Positions 10,816-23,120 of a stretch of 64,000 bases of DNA are shown piece after piece. How positions within the stretch are numbered: the stretch's first letter is position 1; each line of letters begins with the position of its first letter. This DNA comes from Anadara kagoshimensis (lineage: Eukaryota > Mollusca > Bivalvia > Arcoida > Arcidae): the NCBI GenBank assembly GCA_021292105.1, contig CM037863.1, positions 12,940,542 to 13,004,541 on the forward strand, written 5' to 3'. The notes below the pieces were generated by a model that searched no databases, was not told the origin of the DNA, and saw only the letters and a list, made by a program, of their open reading frames with translations. The position numbers and the translations under genes were made by a program.

Positions 10816-11100
10816 TTTCATAAAAATTCAAAACTAGCACATGACATAGCTGCCGAAACGTAGAAATTGGGCTAGAATTGAATACAATTTATTAAATAAA
10901 TAAATGAATAAATAAATTCATTCAAAAGTAACACAGAACATAGGTGCCATAACGTTGGAAATTGATAATTTAATAGATTAATAAATAAATTCAAGTTATA
11001 AACACATGCTATAGCTGCCATGACGTTGGAAATTGAGCTAGAATTGGATATAATTTAATAAATGAATAAATAAATAAATAGATAAATAAATAAATAAAAT
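10816..11100. repeat. Three short direct repeats with AAAT-rich tails
   Basis: catagctgccgaaacgtaga, then cataggtgccataacgttgg, then tatagctgccatgacgttgg occur near 10845, 10939 and 11010. Each is followed by gaaattg and an AT/AAAT-rich tail, the last ending in (AAAT)n at 11058-11099. A related word is cagcacatggcag at 50540. Confidence 0.6.
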
Positions 11101-11261
11101 ACAAACACAGTTTAAAAGAATAATATTGCTTACCGTGCCATTTCCCATCTGTTATAACATGTGCACCACATGCACAGAGCTTAACGGAGACTATTTTCCA
11201 AATCGGAAATCCGTATGTGAAGGCATGTCGCTCCGACAGGTACGATTTATAACTCACTTCA

Positions 11262-11471
11262 TGTACAGTACAGACCTGTTGAAAGTTTAACACTGAGCTA
11301 ACGAAAAGGGTTCTAAGCCCAGCTGTCAAGTGATGAGTGGCTGGTAGCCAAAAAGCCGTCGAGAGATAGATAGCAGCTGCCGAGGTATGCGTAACAAGGA
11401 GCCTAGATGAGCAAACTTTTCGGCATTAAGTCGCAATCTCAGTGTTAACTTACGACAGGTCTGTATTGTAT
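11262..11471 (+). mobile_element. MITE family A, full-length copy
   Basis: About 210 bp. It begins tacagtacagacctgttgaa, has the interior agccaaaaagccgtcgagag / atagatagcagctgccgag, and ends cgacaggtctgtattgta. It serves as a reference for the family's normal size. Confidence 0.9.
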
Positions 11472-11892
11472 TATAACATGTCTCAATTACAACATTTAAC
11501 CATTAGTATAAATTTTGACATTTGAGAAACTTCACACATATTCAGAGTAACGTTACGTGTATGCATAAGGTATCTTTATTGTAAGAAAAAAATTCTAACT
11601 GAAAGAATGAAATTTATGTTATTTCCTCGTTTAAAGTTTAATGCAAAAAACAATGATTTTATTTTGACATTTTCACATTTTGTGGCGACTAACATAACAG
11701 AAACACGGAAACATGCATAAAATTTTTGAAAGGAAAAAACTTGTAACCGAAAACAAAACACACACGCACACACTATATCGTCACTTGTTTATTTCAACCG
11801 AAGAGAAGGGAATTAGCAACCGAAATATATACATTGTATTGATAATAGACAAAGCAACAAGTTATACGATTTGCAATGCAATTTAATGATAA
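11472..11892. other. AT-rich sequence, no feature seen
   Basis: The only reading frames are short, phenylalanine/lysine-rich and resemble no family I know. Confidence 0.4.
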
Positions 11893-11981
11893 TGTCATAT
11901 ACCGCTTTTTAAATTCAATCACAAAATACATTTAAAATGTGGCATATGACAATAAAATACATTCAAAAGTGGTATATGACA
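11893..11981. mobile_element. Small inverted-repeat element (family F)
   Basis: tgtcatataccgctttttaa is mirrored by ttcaaaagtggtatatgaca, with an extra internal copy gtggcatatgaca. A related copy is at 63334-63385. Confidence 0.6.
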
Positions 11982-12537
11982 ATAAAAAGAGCCAAACAGA
12001 GAAGACAAGGAAAAAACAAACAAACAGTTAAAGCAATATTTTGGTATTGATGTTACTTAGGACTAGCAATCATATAAAACGGATATTTTCCCTACGTAAA
12101 TTATAATGCTATATATCTTTAATCCACCATAAAACACGAAACAGTTTTAAATTAAGTGCAATAAACACCATCAGTAGTGTTAATGTCCCTTAATACTCTT
12201 TTAGCATGCTAATGTGAATTTTATATGACGTCACGGAATACAGTCAGTAACACTTAACAATAAACTGTTTTGACGTAATTACTGGAATAAAATGACTCAA
12301 CATAAACAACCCAGGGTACAGTAAACAATATCAATGTCTTTCCCGAGTTTTAGTTTCGATTTTAGCATATTTTTGTGAATTTTATACTAAATTATACCTG
12401 GCAAAGATATTATATGACAAACATGATAATTACTGGGATCATTAGACATGATTTTTACAATAATTTTTATTTGTGACACTTCGTTTTTGCTTTATAAGTT
12501 ACACAACAGAAATAGTGTAAAAAGAATATCTTAAAAG
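11982..12537. other. AT-rich sequence with a weak direct repeat
   Basis: ttttagcatgctaatgtgaattttat (near 12200) and ttttagcatatttttgtgaattttat (near 12360) are related and about 160 bp apart. No coding signal. Confidence 0.4.
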
Positions 12538-12748
12538 TACTGTAAACGTATTTGATTTCGCGTGTATTCATTATCGATGGATATGAAATTTAAACATATC
12601 CTCGTAGTTTAATTTTTGCGGTTTTTTTAAATGCACCACAACACAATAAGCACAGTATAATTTTCGCTAGGTATTAATTTTCGCAGAAAAATAAACGACT
12701 GCATTTTATGAGAAAATGTACACCGCAAATATAAATACGTTTATAGTA
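12538..12748. mobile_element. MITE family E, copy 1
   Basis: Terminal inverted repeats tactgtaaacgtatttgatt and aaatacgtttatagta, with TA at both outer ends; 211 bp, with ttcgc/gcgaa words inside. The second copy is at 49424-49621. Tc1/mariner-like ends are inferred. Confidence 0.8.
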
Positions 12749-12920
12749 ACTAAAAAACAAGAGCGCGAATTATTGAATTACAGAAAAAGATCATGCTCGG
12801 TAAAGCGCAATTAATAATACTAAATTCAAAGGGCACTGCACTCCATATTATAAGAAAGTTTAAGAAAGTTACGATCCATTATATTAAAGATTGCTATACC
12901 AATTCTTCAATAGATACATG
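12749..12920. other. Unique AT-rich spacer
   Basis: No feature seen. Confidence 0.3.
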
Positions 12921-13102
12921 TACAGTTAAACCTGTCTTAAAGACCACCTATAAATAAGGGCCACCTGCTTATAAAGGCCAGTAGAATTGTATCCCAATTG
13001 TTCTTTATTCATATTATTTGAACCTGTATATAAAGGCCACCTGCCCATAAGGGCCATTTTACTGGTTCCCATGGGTGGCCTTTATAGACAGGTTTGACTG
13101 TA
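12921..13102. mobile_element. MITE family D
   Basis: 182 bp. It starts tacagttaaacctgtcttaa and ends tttatagacaggtttgactg-ta. The interior has repeated taaaggccacctg words in both orientations. A diverged copy is at about 50939-51094, and similar words appear in the unique end of the foldback element (13785-13825). Confidence 0.8.
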
Positions 13103-13362
13103 CATCTACTTTAGTAGCCCCAAAAATTTTATATCAAGCATACACTCAAAATTGAAAACTTAATACAATAGTCTTGTGTACATTCTATTATTCTTACCTC
13201 GCAGGTAAAACCCTTGTTATTTTGTTGTTAATTTTTACTGCATGCAATGGTTTCACACTCATACACTAATAAATATTATATGTCCATTCCAACAAAACGT
13301 GAATACAAACTACGGATGTCTTATAAAAGAGATTGCTGAATGCTGATTATGTAAGAAACATA
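13103..13362. other. Unique AT-rich spacer
   Basis: No feature seen. Confidence 0.3.
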
Positions 13363-13581
13363 TACAGTACAAATCTGTCGAACGTTTAATACCGATCTAA
13401 CGAAAAAAGCCGAAGTTCGGCTGCCAAGTTACCGAAATATTAGCTAGTTGCCCCCAAAAAGCTGCAAAGAGATAGATAGCAACTGCCGAAAAAGCTTTCG
13501 AGCTATAGCTAACGAAATTGTATACCGATTTGCTACTTATTCGTTAGCTGAATGTTAAATTTTCGACAGGTCTGTACAGTA
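13363..13581 (+). mobile_element. MITE family A, full-length copy
   Basis: 219 bp. Starts tacagtacaaatctgtcgaa, has the interior agagatagatagcaactgcc and ends ttcgacaggtctgtacagta. The next copy begins 3 bp downstream. Confidence 0.85.
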
Positions 13582-13583
13582 AA

Positions 13584-13630
13584 TACAGTGTAGACCGGTC
13601 AAAAGTTTTACAATAAGTTAAGGAATAAGA
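13584..13630 (-). mobile_element. MITE family A, left fragment of the copy split by the foldback element
   Basis: tacagtgtagaccggtcaaa followed by agttttacaataagttaa is a family A terminus. It stops at 13630 with ggaataaga, where the foldback element begins. The remainder resumes at 39224. Confidence 0.85.
13622..13630. other. Target-site duplication, left copy (9 bp)
   Basis: ggaataaga stands immediately before the terminal actggtgtgaagc and is repeated exactly at 39224-39232 after gcttcacaccagt. Confidence 0.9.
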
Positions 13631-13857
13631 ACTGGTGTGAAGCTAGCCCGCAATTCTAGCCCGCAATTTTTTAAATATCATCAAGCGGGCAATTCGATTA
13701 TATTTAAATACGGTTAATCCTAATATCATTCCATTTATACATATTTGATATTTAGGGCGACCTGCTATTGCACACAACTTTTTATAAAGACCACCTGTAT
13801 ATTAAGACCACAGGAACCGTGATTCTAAGTGTGATAACGAAATTACGCATAGGGCGT
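13631..13857 (+). repeat. Unique terminal segment of the left inverted arm
   Basis: Starts actggtgtgaagc and includes a direct repeat of tagcccgcaatt, then gggcgacctgc, ataaagaccacctgta and ggaaccgtgattctaagtgt, up to gggcgtaaaatgcg, where the satellite begins. The mirror segment is 38998-39223. Differences are a few single bases, for example tgctattg versus tgcgattg and gtatatt versus gtagatt. Confidence 0.85.
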
Positions 13858-16800
13858 AAAATGCGTTTCCCCATCTAGGCCTTTTAATCACGGGTAGATC
13901 TATCAAATTGCAACATTTGGTGAAAATTTCAAGAACCCTAGAGGGGTAGAACGGGTCTTACGAGAGCTCAGAAAGACCATACCCCCCTTTTGATATGTGA
14001 TTTCGTAAGGACCTGCTACGTTTGAAGTAGCGTACACAGAGAAAATGCGTTTCCCCATCTAGGCCTTTTAACCACGGGTAGATCTATCCAATTGCAACAT
14101 TTGGTGAAAATTTCAAGAACCCTAGAGGGGTAGAACGGGTCTTACGAGAGCTCAGAAGGACCATACCCCCCTTTTGATATGTGATTTCGTAAGGACCTGC
14201 TACGTTTGAAGTAGCGTACACAGAGAAAATGCGTTTCCCCATCTAGGCCTTTTAACCACGGGTAGATCTATCCAATTGCAACATTTGGTGAAAATTTCAA
14301 GAACCCTAGAGGGGTAGAACGGGTCTTACGAGAGCTCAGAAGGACCATACCCCCCTTTTGATATGTGATTTCGTAAGGACCTGCTACGTTTGAAGTAGCG
14401 TACACAGAGAAAATGCGTTTCCCCATCTAGGCCTTTTAACCACGGGTAGATCTATCCAATTGCAACATTTGGTGAAAATTTCAAGAACCCTAAAGGGTAG
14501 AACGGGTCTTACGAGAGCTCAGAAGGACCATACCCCCCTTTTGATATGTGATTTCGTAAGGACCTGCTACGTTTGAAGTAGCGTACACAGAGAAAATGCG
14601 TTTCCCCATCTAGGCCTTTTAACCACTGGTAGATCTATCCAATTGCAACATTTGGTGAAAATTTCAAGAACCCTAGAGGGGTAGAACAGGTCTTACGAGA
14701 GCTCAGAAGGACCATACCCCCCTTTTGATATGTGATTTCGTAAGGACCTGCTACGTTTGAAGTAGCGTACACAGAGAAAATGCGTTTCCCCATCTAGGCC
14801 TTTTAACCACGGGTAGATCTATCCAATTGCAACATTTGGTGAAAATTTCAAGAACCCTAGAGGGGTAGAACGGGTCTTACGAGAGCTCAGAAGGACCATA
14901 CCCCCCTTTTGATATGTGATTTCGTAAGGACCTGCTACGTTTGAAGTAGGGTACACAGAGAAAATGCGTTTCCCCATCTAGGCCTTTTAACCACGGGTAG
15001 ATCTATCCAATTGCAACATTTGGTGAAAATTTCAAGAACCCTAGAGGGGCAGAACGGGTCTTACGAGAGCTCAGAAGGACCATACCCCCCTTTTGATATG
15101 TGATTTCGTAAGGACCTGCTACGTTTGAAGTAGCGTACACAGAGAAAATGCGTTTCCCCATCTAGGCCTTTTAACCACGGGTAGATCTATCCAATTGCAA
15201 CATTTGGTGAAAATTTCAAGAACCCTAGAGGGGTAGAACGGGTCTTACGAGAGATCAGAAGGACCATACCCCCCTTTTGATATGTGATTTCGTAAGGACC
15301 TGCTACGTTTGAAGTAGCGTACACAGAGAAAATGCGTTTCCCCATCTAGGCCTTTTAACCACGGGTAGATCTATCCAATTGCAACATTTGGTGAAAATTT
15401 CAAGAACCCTAGAGGGGTAGAACGGGTCTTACGAGAGCTCAGAAGGACCATACCCCCCTTTTGATATGTGATTTCGTAAGGACCTGCTACGTTTGAAGTA
15501 GCGTACACAGAGAAAATGCGTTTCCCCATCTAGGCCTTTTAACCACGGATAGATCTATCTAATTGCAACATTTGGTGAAAATTTCAAGAACCCTAGAGGG
15601 GTAGAACAGGTCTTACTAGAGCTCAGAAGGACCATACCCCACTTTTGATATGTGATTTCGTAAGGACCTGCTACGTTTGAAGTAGCGTACACAGAGAAAA
15701 TGCGTTTCCCCATCTAGGCCTTTTAACCACGGGTAGATCTATCCAATTGCAACATTTGGTGAAAATTTCAAGAACCCTAGAGGGGTAGAACGGGTCTTAC
15801 GAGAGCTCAGAAGGACCATACCCCCCTTTTGATATGTGATTTCGTAAGGACCTGCTACGTTTGAAGTAGCGTACACAGAGAAAATGCGTTTCCCCATCTA
15901 GGCCTTTTAACCACGGGTAGATCTATCCAATTGCAACATTTGGTGAAAATTTCAAGAACCCTAGAGGGGTAGAACAGGTCTTACGAGAGCTCAGAAGGAC
16001 CATACCCCCCTTTTGATATGTGATTTCGTAAGGACCTGCTACGTTTGAAGTAGCGTACACAGAAAATGCGTTTCCTCATCTAGGCCTTTTAACCACGGGT
16101 AGATCTATCCAATTGCAACATTTGGTGAAAATTTCAAGAACCCTAGAGGGGTAGAACGGGTCTTACGAGAGCTCAGAAGGACCATACCCCCCTTTTGATA
16201 TGTGATTTCGTAAGGACCTGCTACGTTTGAAGTAGCGTACACAGAGAAAATGCGTTTCCTCATCTAGACCTTTTAACCACGGGTAGACCTATCCAACTGC
16301 AACATCTGGTGAAAATTTCAAGAACACTAGAGGGGTAGAACGGATCTTACGAGAGCTCAGAAGGACCATACCCCCTTTTGATATGTGATTTCGTAAGGAC
16401 CTGCTACGTTTGAAGTAGCGTACACAGAGAAAATGCGTTTCCCCATCTAGGCCTTTTAACCACGGGTAGATCTATCCAATTGCAACATTTGGTGAAAATT
16501 TCAAGAACCCTAGAGGGGTAGAACGGGTCTTACGAGAGCTCAGAAGGACCATACCCCCCTTTTGATATGTGATTTCGTAAGGACCTGCTACGTTTGAAGT
16601 AGCGTACACAGAGAAAATGCGTTTTCCCATCTAGGCCTTTTAACCACGGGTAGATCTATCCAATTGCAACATTTGGTGAAAATTTCAAGAACCCTAGAGG
16701 GTGTAGAACGGGTCTTACGAGAGCTCAGAAGGACCATACCCCCTTTTGATATGTGATTTCGTAAGGACCTGCTACGTTTGAAGTGGCGTATACAGAGAAA

Positions 16801-19800
16801 ATGCGTTTCCCCATCTAGGGGTTTTAACCACGGGTAGATCTATCCAATTGCAACATTTGGTGAAAATTTCAAGAACCCTAGAGGGGTAGAACGGGTCTTA
16901 CGAGAGCTCAGAAGGACCATACCCCCCTTTTGATATGTGATTTCGTAAGGACCTGCTACGTTTGAAGTAGCGTACACAGAGAAAATGCGTTTCCCCATCT
17001 AGGCCTTTTAACCACGGTAGATCTATCCAATTGCAACATTTGGTGAAAATTTCAAGAACCTAGAGGGTAGAACGGGTCTTACGAGAGCTCAGAAGGACCA
17101 TACCCCCCTTTTGATATGTGATTTCGTAAGGACCTGCTACGTTTGAAGTGGCGTATACAGAGAAAATGCGTTTCCCCATCTAGGGGTTTTAACCACGGGT
17201 AGATCTATCCAATTGCAACATTTGGTGAAAATTTCAAGAACCCTAGAGGGGTAGAACGGGTCTTACGAGAGCTCAGAAGGACCATACCCCCCTTTTGATA
17301 TGTGATTTCGTAAGGACCTGCTACGTTTGAAGTAGCGTACACAGAGAAAATGCGTTTCCCCATCTAGGCCTTTTAACCACGGGTAGATCTATCCAATTGC
17401 AACATTTGGTGAAAATTTCAAGAACCCTAGAGGGGTAGAACGGGTCTTACGAGAGCTCAGAAGGACCATACCCCCCTTTTGATATGTGATTTCGTAAGGA
17501 CCTGCTACGTTTGAAGTGGCGTATACAGAGAAAATGCGTTTCCCCATCTAGGGGTTTTAACCACGGGTAGATCTATCCAATTGCAACATTTGGTGAAAAT
17601 TTCAAGAACCTAGAGGGGTAGAACGGGTCTTACGAGAGCTCAGAAGGACCATACCCCCCTTTTGATATGTGATTTCGTAAGGACCTGCTACGTTTGAAGT
17701 AGCGTACACAGAGAAAATGCGTTTCCCCATCTAGGCCTTTTAACCACGGGTAGATCTATCCAATTGCAACATTTGGTGAAAATTTCAAGAACCCTAGAGG
17801 GTAGAACGGGTCTTACGAGAGCTCAGAAGGACCATACCCCCCTTTTGATATGTGATTTCGTAAGGACCTGCTACGTTTGAAGTGGCGTATACAGAGAAAA
17901 TGCGTTTCCCCATCTAGGGGTTTTAACCACGGGTAGATCTATCCAATTGCAACATTTGGTGAAAATTTCAAGAACCCTAGAGGGGTAGAACGGGTCTTAC
18001 GAGAGCTCAGAAGGACCATACCCCCCTTTTGATATGTGATTTCGTAAGGACCTGCTACGTTTGAAGTAGCGTACACAGAGAAAATGCGTTTCCCCATCTA
18101 GGCCTTTTAACCACGGGTAGATCTATCCAATTGCAACATTTGGTGAAAATTTCAAGAACCCTAGAGGGGTAGAACGGGTCTTACGAGAGCTCAGAAGGAC
18201 CATACCCCCCTTTTGATATGTGATTTCGTAAGGACCTGCTACGTTTGAAGTGGCGTATACAGAGAAAATGCGTTTCCCCATCTAGGGTTTTAACCACGGG
18301 TAGATCTATCCAATTGCAACATTTGGTGAAAATTTCAAGAACCCTAGAGGGGTAGAACGGGTCTTACGAGAGCTCAGAAGGACCATACCCCCCTTTTGAT
18401 ATGTGATTTCGTAAGGACCTGCTACGTTTGAAGTAGCGTACACAGAGAAAATGCGTTTCCCCATCTAGGCCTTTTAACCACGGGTAGATCTATCCAATTG
18501 CAACATTTGGTGAAAATTTCAAGAACCCTAGAGGGGTAGAACGGGTCTTACGAGAGCTCAGAAGGACCATACCCCCCTTTTGATATGTGATTCGTAAGGA
18601 CCTGCTACGTTTGAAGTGGCGTATACAGAGAAAATGCGTTTCCCCATCTAGGGTTTAACCACGGGTAGATCTATCCAATTGCAACATTTGGTGAAAATTT
18701 CAAGAACCCTAGAGGGGTAGAACGGTCTTACGAGAGCTCAGAAGGACCATACCCCCCTTTTGATAGTGATTTCGTAAGGACCTGCTACGTTTGAAGTAGC
18801 GTACACAGAGAAAATGCGTTTCCCCATCTAGGCCTTTTAACCACGGGTAGATCTATCCAATTGCAACATTTGGTGAAAATTTCAAGAACCCTAGAGGGGT
18901 AGAACGGGTCTTACGAGAGCTCAGAAGGACCATACCCCCCTTTTGATATGTGATTTCGTAAGGACCTGCTACGTTTGAAGTGGCGTATACAGAGAAAATG
19001 CGTTTCCCCATCTAGGGTTTTAACCACGGGTAGATCTATCCAATTGCAACATTTGGTGAAAATTTCAAGAACCCTAGAGGGGTAGAACGGGTCTTACGAG
19101 AGCTCAGAAGGACCATACCCCCCTTTTGATATGTGATTTCGTAAGGACCTGCTACGTTTGAAGTAGCGTACACAGAGAAAATGCGTTTCCCCATCTAGGC
19201 CTTTTAACCACGGGTAGATCTATCCAATTGCAACATTTGGTGAAAATTTCAAGAACCCTAGAGGGGTATTAGAACGGGTCTTACGAGAGCTCAGAAGGAC
19301 CATACCCCCCTTTTGATATGTGATTTCGTAAGGACCTGCTACGTTTGAAGTAGCGTATACAGAGAAAATGCGTTTCCCCATCTAGGGGTTTTAACCACGG
19401 TAGATCTATCCAATTGCAACATTTGGTGAAAATTTCAAGAACCCTAGAGGTGGTAGAACGGGTCTTACGAGAGCTCAGAAGGACCATACCCCCTTTTGAT
19501 ATGTGATTTCGTAAGGACCTGTACGTTTGAAGTAGCGTACACAGAGAAAATGCGTTTCCCCATCTAGGCCTTTTAACCACGGGTAGATCTATCCAATTGC
19601 AACATTTGGTGAAAATTTCAAGAACCCTAGAGGGGTAGAACGGGTCTTACGAGAGCTCAGAAGGACCATACCCCCCTTTTGATATGTGATTTCGTAAGGA
19701 CCTGCTACGTTTGAAGTAGCGTACACAGAGAAAATGCGTTTCCCCATCTAGGCCTTTTAACCACGGGTAGATCTATCCAATTGCAACATTTGGTGAAAAT

Positions 19801-21547
19801 TTCAAGAACCCTAGAGGGGTAGAACGGGTCTTACGAGAGCTCAGAAGGACCATACCCCCCTTTTGATATGTGATTTCGTAAGGACCTGCTACGTTTGAAG
19901 TAGCGTACACAGAGAAAATGCGTTTCCCCATCTAGGCCTTTTAACCACGGGTAGATCTATCCAATTGCAACATTTGGTGAAAATTTCAAGAACCCTAGAG
20001 GGGTAGAACGGGTCTTACGAGAGCTCAGAAGGACCATACCCCCCTTTTGATATGTGATTTCGTAAGGACCTGCTACGTTTGAAGTAGCGTACACAGAGAA
20101 AATGCGTTTCCCCATCTAGGCCTTTTAACCACGGGTAGATCTATCCAATTGCAACATTTGGTGAAAATTTCAAGAACCCTAGAGGGGTAGAACGGGTCTT
20201 ACGAGAGCTCAGAAGGACCATACCCCCCTTTTGATATGTGATTTCGTAAGGACCTGCTACGTTTGAAGTAGCGTACACAGAGAAAATGCGTTTCCCCATC
20301 TAGGCCTTTTAACCACGGGTAGATCTATCCAATTGCAACATTTGGTGAAAATTTCAAGAACCCTAGAGGGGTAGAACGGGTCTTACGAGAGCTCAGAAGG
20401 ACCATACCCCCCTTTTGATATGTGATTTCGTAAGGACCTGCTACGTTTGAAGTAGCGTACACAGAGAAAATGCGTTTCCCCATCTAGGCCTTTTAACCAC
20501 GGGTAGATCTATCCAATTGCAACATTTGGTGAAAATTTCAAGAACCCTAGAGGGGTAGAACGGGTCTTACGAGAGCTCAGAAGGACCATACCCCCCTTTT
20601 GATATGTGATTTCGTAAGGACCTGCTACGTTTGAAGTAGCGTACACAGAGAAAATGCGTTTCCCCATCTAGGCCTTTTAACCACGGGTAGATCTATCCAA
20701 TTGCAACATTTGGTGAAAATTTCAAGAACCCTAGAGGGGTAGAACGGGTCTTACGAGAGCTCAGAAGGACCATACCCCCCTTTTGATATGTGATTTCGTA
20801 AGGACCTGCTACGTTTGAAGTAGCGTACACAGAGAAAATGCGTTTCCCCATCTAGGCCTTTTAACCACGGGTAGATCTATCCAATTGCAACATTTGGTGA
20901 AAATTTCAAGAACCCTAGAGGGGTAGAACGGGTCTTACGAGAGCTCAGAAGGACCATACCCCCCTTTTGATATGTGATTTCGTAAGGACCTGCTACGTTT
21001 GAAGTAGCGTACACAGAGAAAATGCGTTTCCCCATCTAGGCCTTTTAACCACGGGTAGATCTATCCAATTGCAACATTTGGTGAAAATTTCAAGAACCCT
21101 AGAGGGGTAGAACGGGTCTTACGAGAGCTCAGAAGGACCATACCCCCCTTTTGATATGTGATTTCGTAAGGACCTGCTACGTTTGAAGTAGCGTACACAG
21201 AGAAAATGCGTTTCCCCATCTAGGCCTTTTAACCACGGGTAGATCTATCCAATTGCAACATTTGGTGAAAATTTCAAGAACCCTAGAGGGGTAGAACGGG
21301 TCTTACGAGAGCTCAGAAGGACCATACCCCCCTTTTGATATGTGATTTCGTAAGGACCTGCTACGTTTGAAGTAGCGTACACAGAGAAAATGCGTTTCCC
21401 CATCTAGGCCTTTTAACCACGGGTAGATCTATCCAATTGCAACATTTGGTGAAAATTTCAAGAACCCTAGAGGGGTAGAACGGGTCTTACGAGAGCTCAG
21501 AAGGACCATACCCCCCTTTTGATATGTGATTTCGTAAGGACCTGCTA
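13858..21547 (+). repeat. 184-bp satellite array, left arm, about 42 copies
   Basis: atgcgtttccccatctaggc recurs at 13861, 14045, 14229 and 14413, an exact 184-bp period at first, with 1-4 bp indels later. Units include tagatctatccaattgcaac, gaaccctagaggggtagaac and the small palindrome gctacgtttgaagtagc. Units at 19.6-21.5 kb are almost identical. The array stops abruptly at 21547 within gacctgctat. There is no conserved reading frame, since 184 is not a multiple of 3. Confidence 0.95.
16780..19400 (+). repeat. Dimeric higher-order repeat (~367 bp) inside the left arm
   Basis: Two unit types alternate: gaagtggcgtatacagag with catctagggg(t)tttaa, and gaagtagcgtacacagag with catctaggccttttaa. 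The first type occurs near 16780, 17146, 17513, 17879, 18248, 18613 and 18978, so the true period here is two units, repeated about seven times. Array ends outside this block are of one type only. Confidence 0.85.
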
Positions 21548-23063
21548 TATTTTGGAACCCTACATATAAATAAGGTCCATTTTTGGTGTTTAAAAAGCTC
21601 GTTTAAAATACTACAAAATATGGGGAAAAATAACACCCTTAACAGATCGTTTTCGAGATAAATGACGTTCCGTCAAAGGTACAAAATAGCACTATTAACA
21701 TGTCGCATGAGACCATCATGAGCTGGCCGTAGATTCGTACACACACAACACAATTTACCGCTAGTTATATGTTCAAGTACGTTTCGCTGCATCTTCCTTT
21801 CTAATGTTTTTGATTTAATCATCATTTTCCGGTTGTTAGGGCAACAAGTCGTTGCTATGGCAATTTTCTTGATTATTTTTGAAGTTTAGACCGTGGACGA
21901 AAATACGAAACTCTTGTATGATACCTGAAGTGGCGTACATGGAGTAAAATAAGCCCTCGGTCTTTAGGCTTGTTAGGTAATCATATTACTACGCGAATAT
22001 CATATCACCGTATTCCAAACGTAATTGCCTTTCTAAATGAAAATATCATGGCTCTGTTTCCATACATTTGTAGTTCTATTTTTTTTATTAAAAAATCTTT
22101 GAACGAAGCACATGGCCGCATATTGTGTTACGCACTATTTGGGTCCCTTGCACGGAATTACCTAAAACTGGAGCGCACGGAAATATAATCATATTAAAAA
22201 CCCAACGTTGGTTTGCCAATATTCTTAGCCTACACTTTTTGAGGACTCTCTATGGAGTCTTTGTATGGAGTAAATTTCAAAGCTATTCATGAGAAATAAG
22301 CAACTTATGTAAAGAATGTATTAGTGAAATATTCCCTTAAAATAGTATTCCAAGGAATACTAATTCACTGAATTTTCTTGTTACGTTTCTTTTTCATCTT
22401 TTTTCACAAAAAATCATATGACCTTTGGTCATTCAGATGATGCGATATTTGACGTTTTAAGGATCTGAAACTTGTAATTTGTTCAGAGTGAAGGGTCAAG
22501 ATCATGACTTAATTCATTTATTCGTGTTTTGTTTGATTTTACATATTTGATATACATTTGTCTATAACTTTTTTATGTTTAGAAGCAATGATTTTTAACA
22601 CGAAGACAAAGTCGAACTCGACAATAAAAACTGTATTGTTGATAAACTTTTAAAACTTTATGTGAGCTTAGGCCATTTTTAGTTTTCATGTTTTCATAGC
22701 ATGGCATTCAAAACGGAGTAAATGTTAAAGCTCTGAATTAGTTTTGAAATTGTGAGCTTTTTCCTCTATATTTGTTACATTTCAATTTTGAGTTTTTACT
22801 TACACTGCTCTTTTACCATTGATCAAGTTTAAAAGCCAAGGTACTGACCTCATTTGAAAATTAATCCTGAAAATGCTAAATCTGGACTATATTTGTTGCA
22901 ATGGTCTTCATAATCATAATAGAGTTTTATATCTTTATGAGTTATAATTATGAATATATTTGAAGCCGATTTTAATTTAGATTTTAATTTTTGTAATTTT
23001 AAATAGACATTTTTGGTCATGTGTAATTCCATGACTAAGATATTGATTTCGTTTGTATAGTAT

Positions 23064-23120
<57 letters not shown>

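Noticed and set aside
19281..19580. 99-codon minus-strand frame, and similar frames at 33479-33676, 37345-37566 and 37924-38109
   Set aside because: They lie wholly in the 184-bp satellite and exist only where indels happen to keep the frame open.
13858..21547. Centromeric satellite (184 bp is close to a nucleosome length)
   Set aside because: The array ends exactly at transposon termini with a target duplication, so it belongs to the element. A centromere role is not supported, although it is not excluded elsewhere.
21970..22188. 72-codon frame in the centre of the giant element as a transposase piece
   Set aside because: No catalytic DDE-type or zinc-finger pattern could be recognised and it is short; it was left unassigned.
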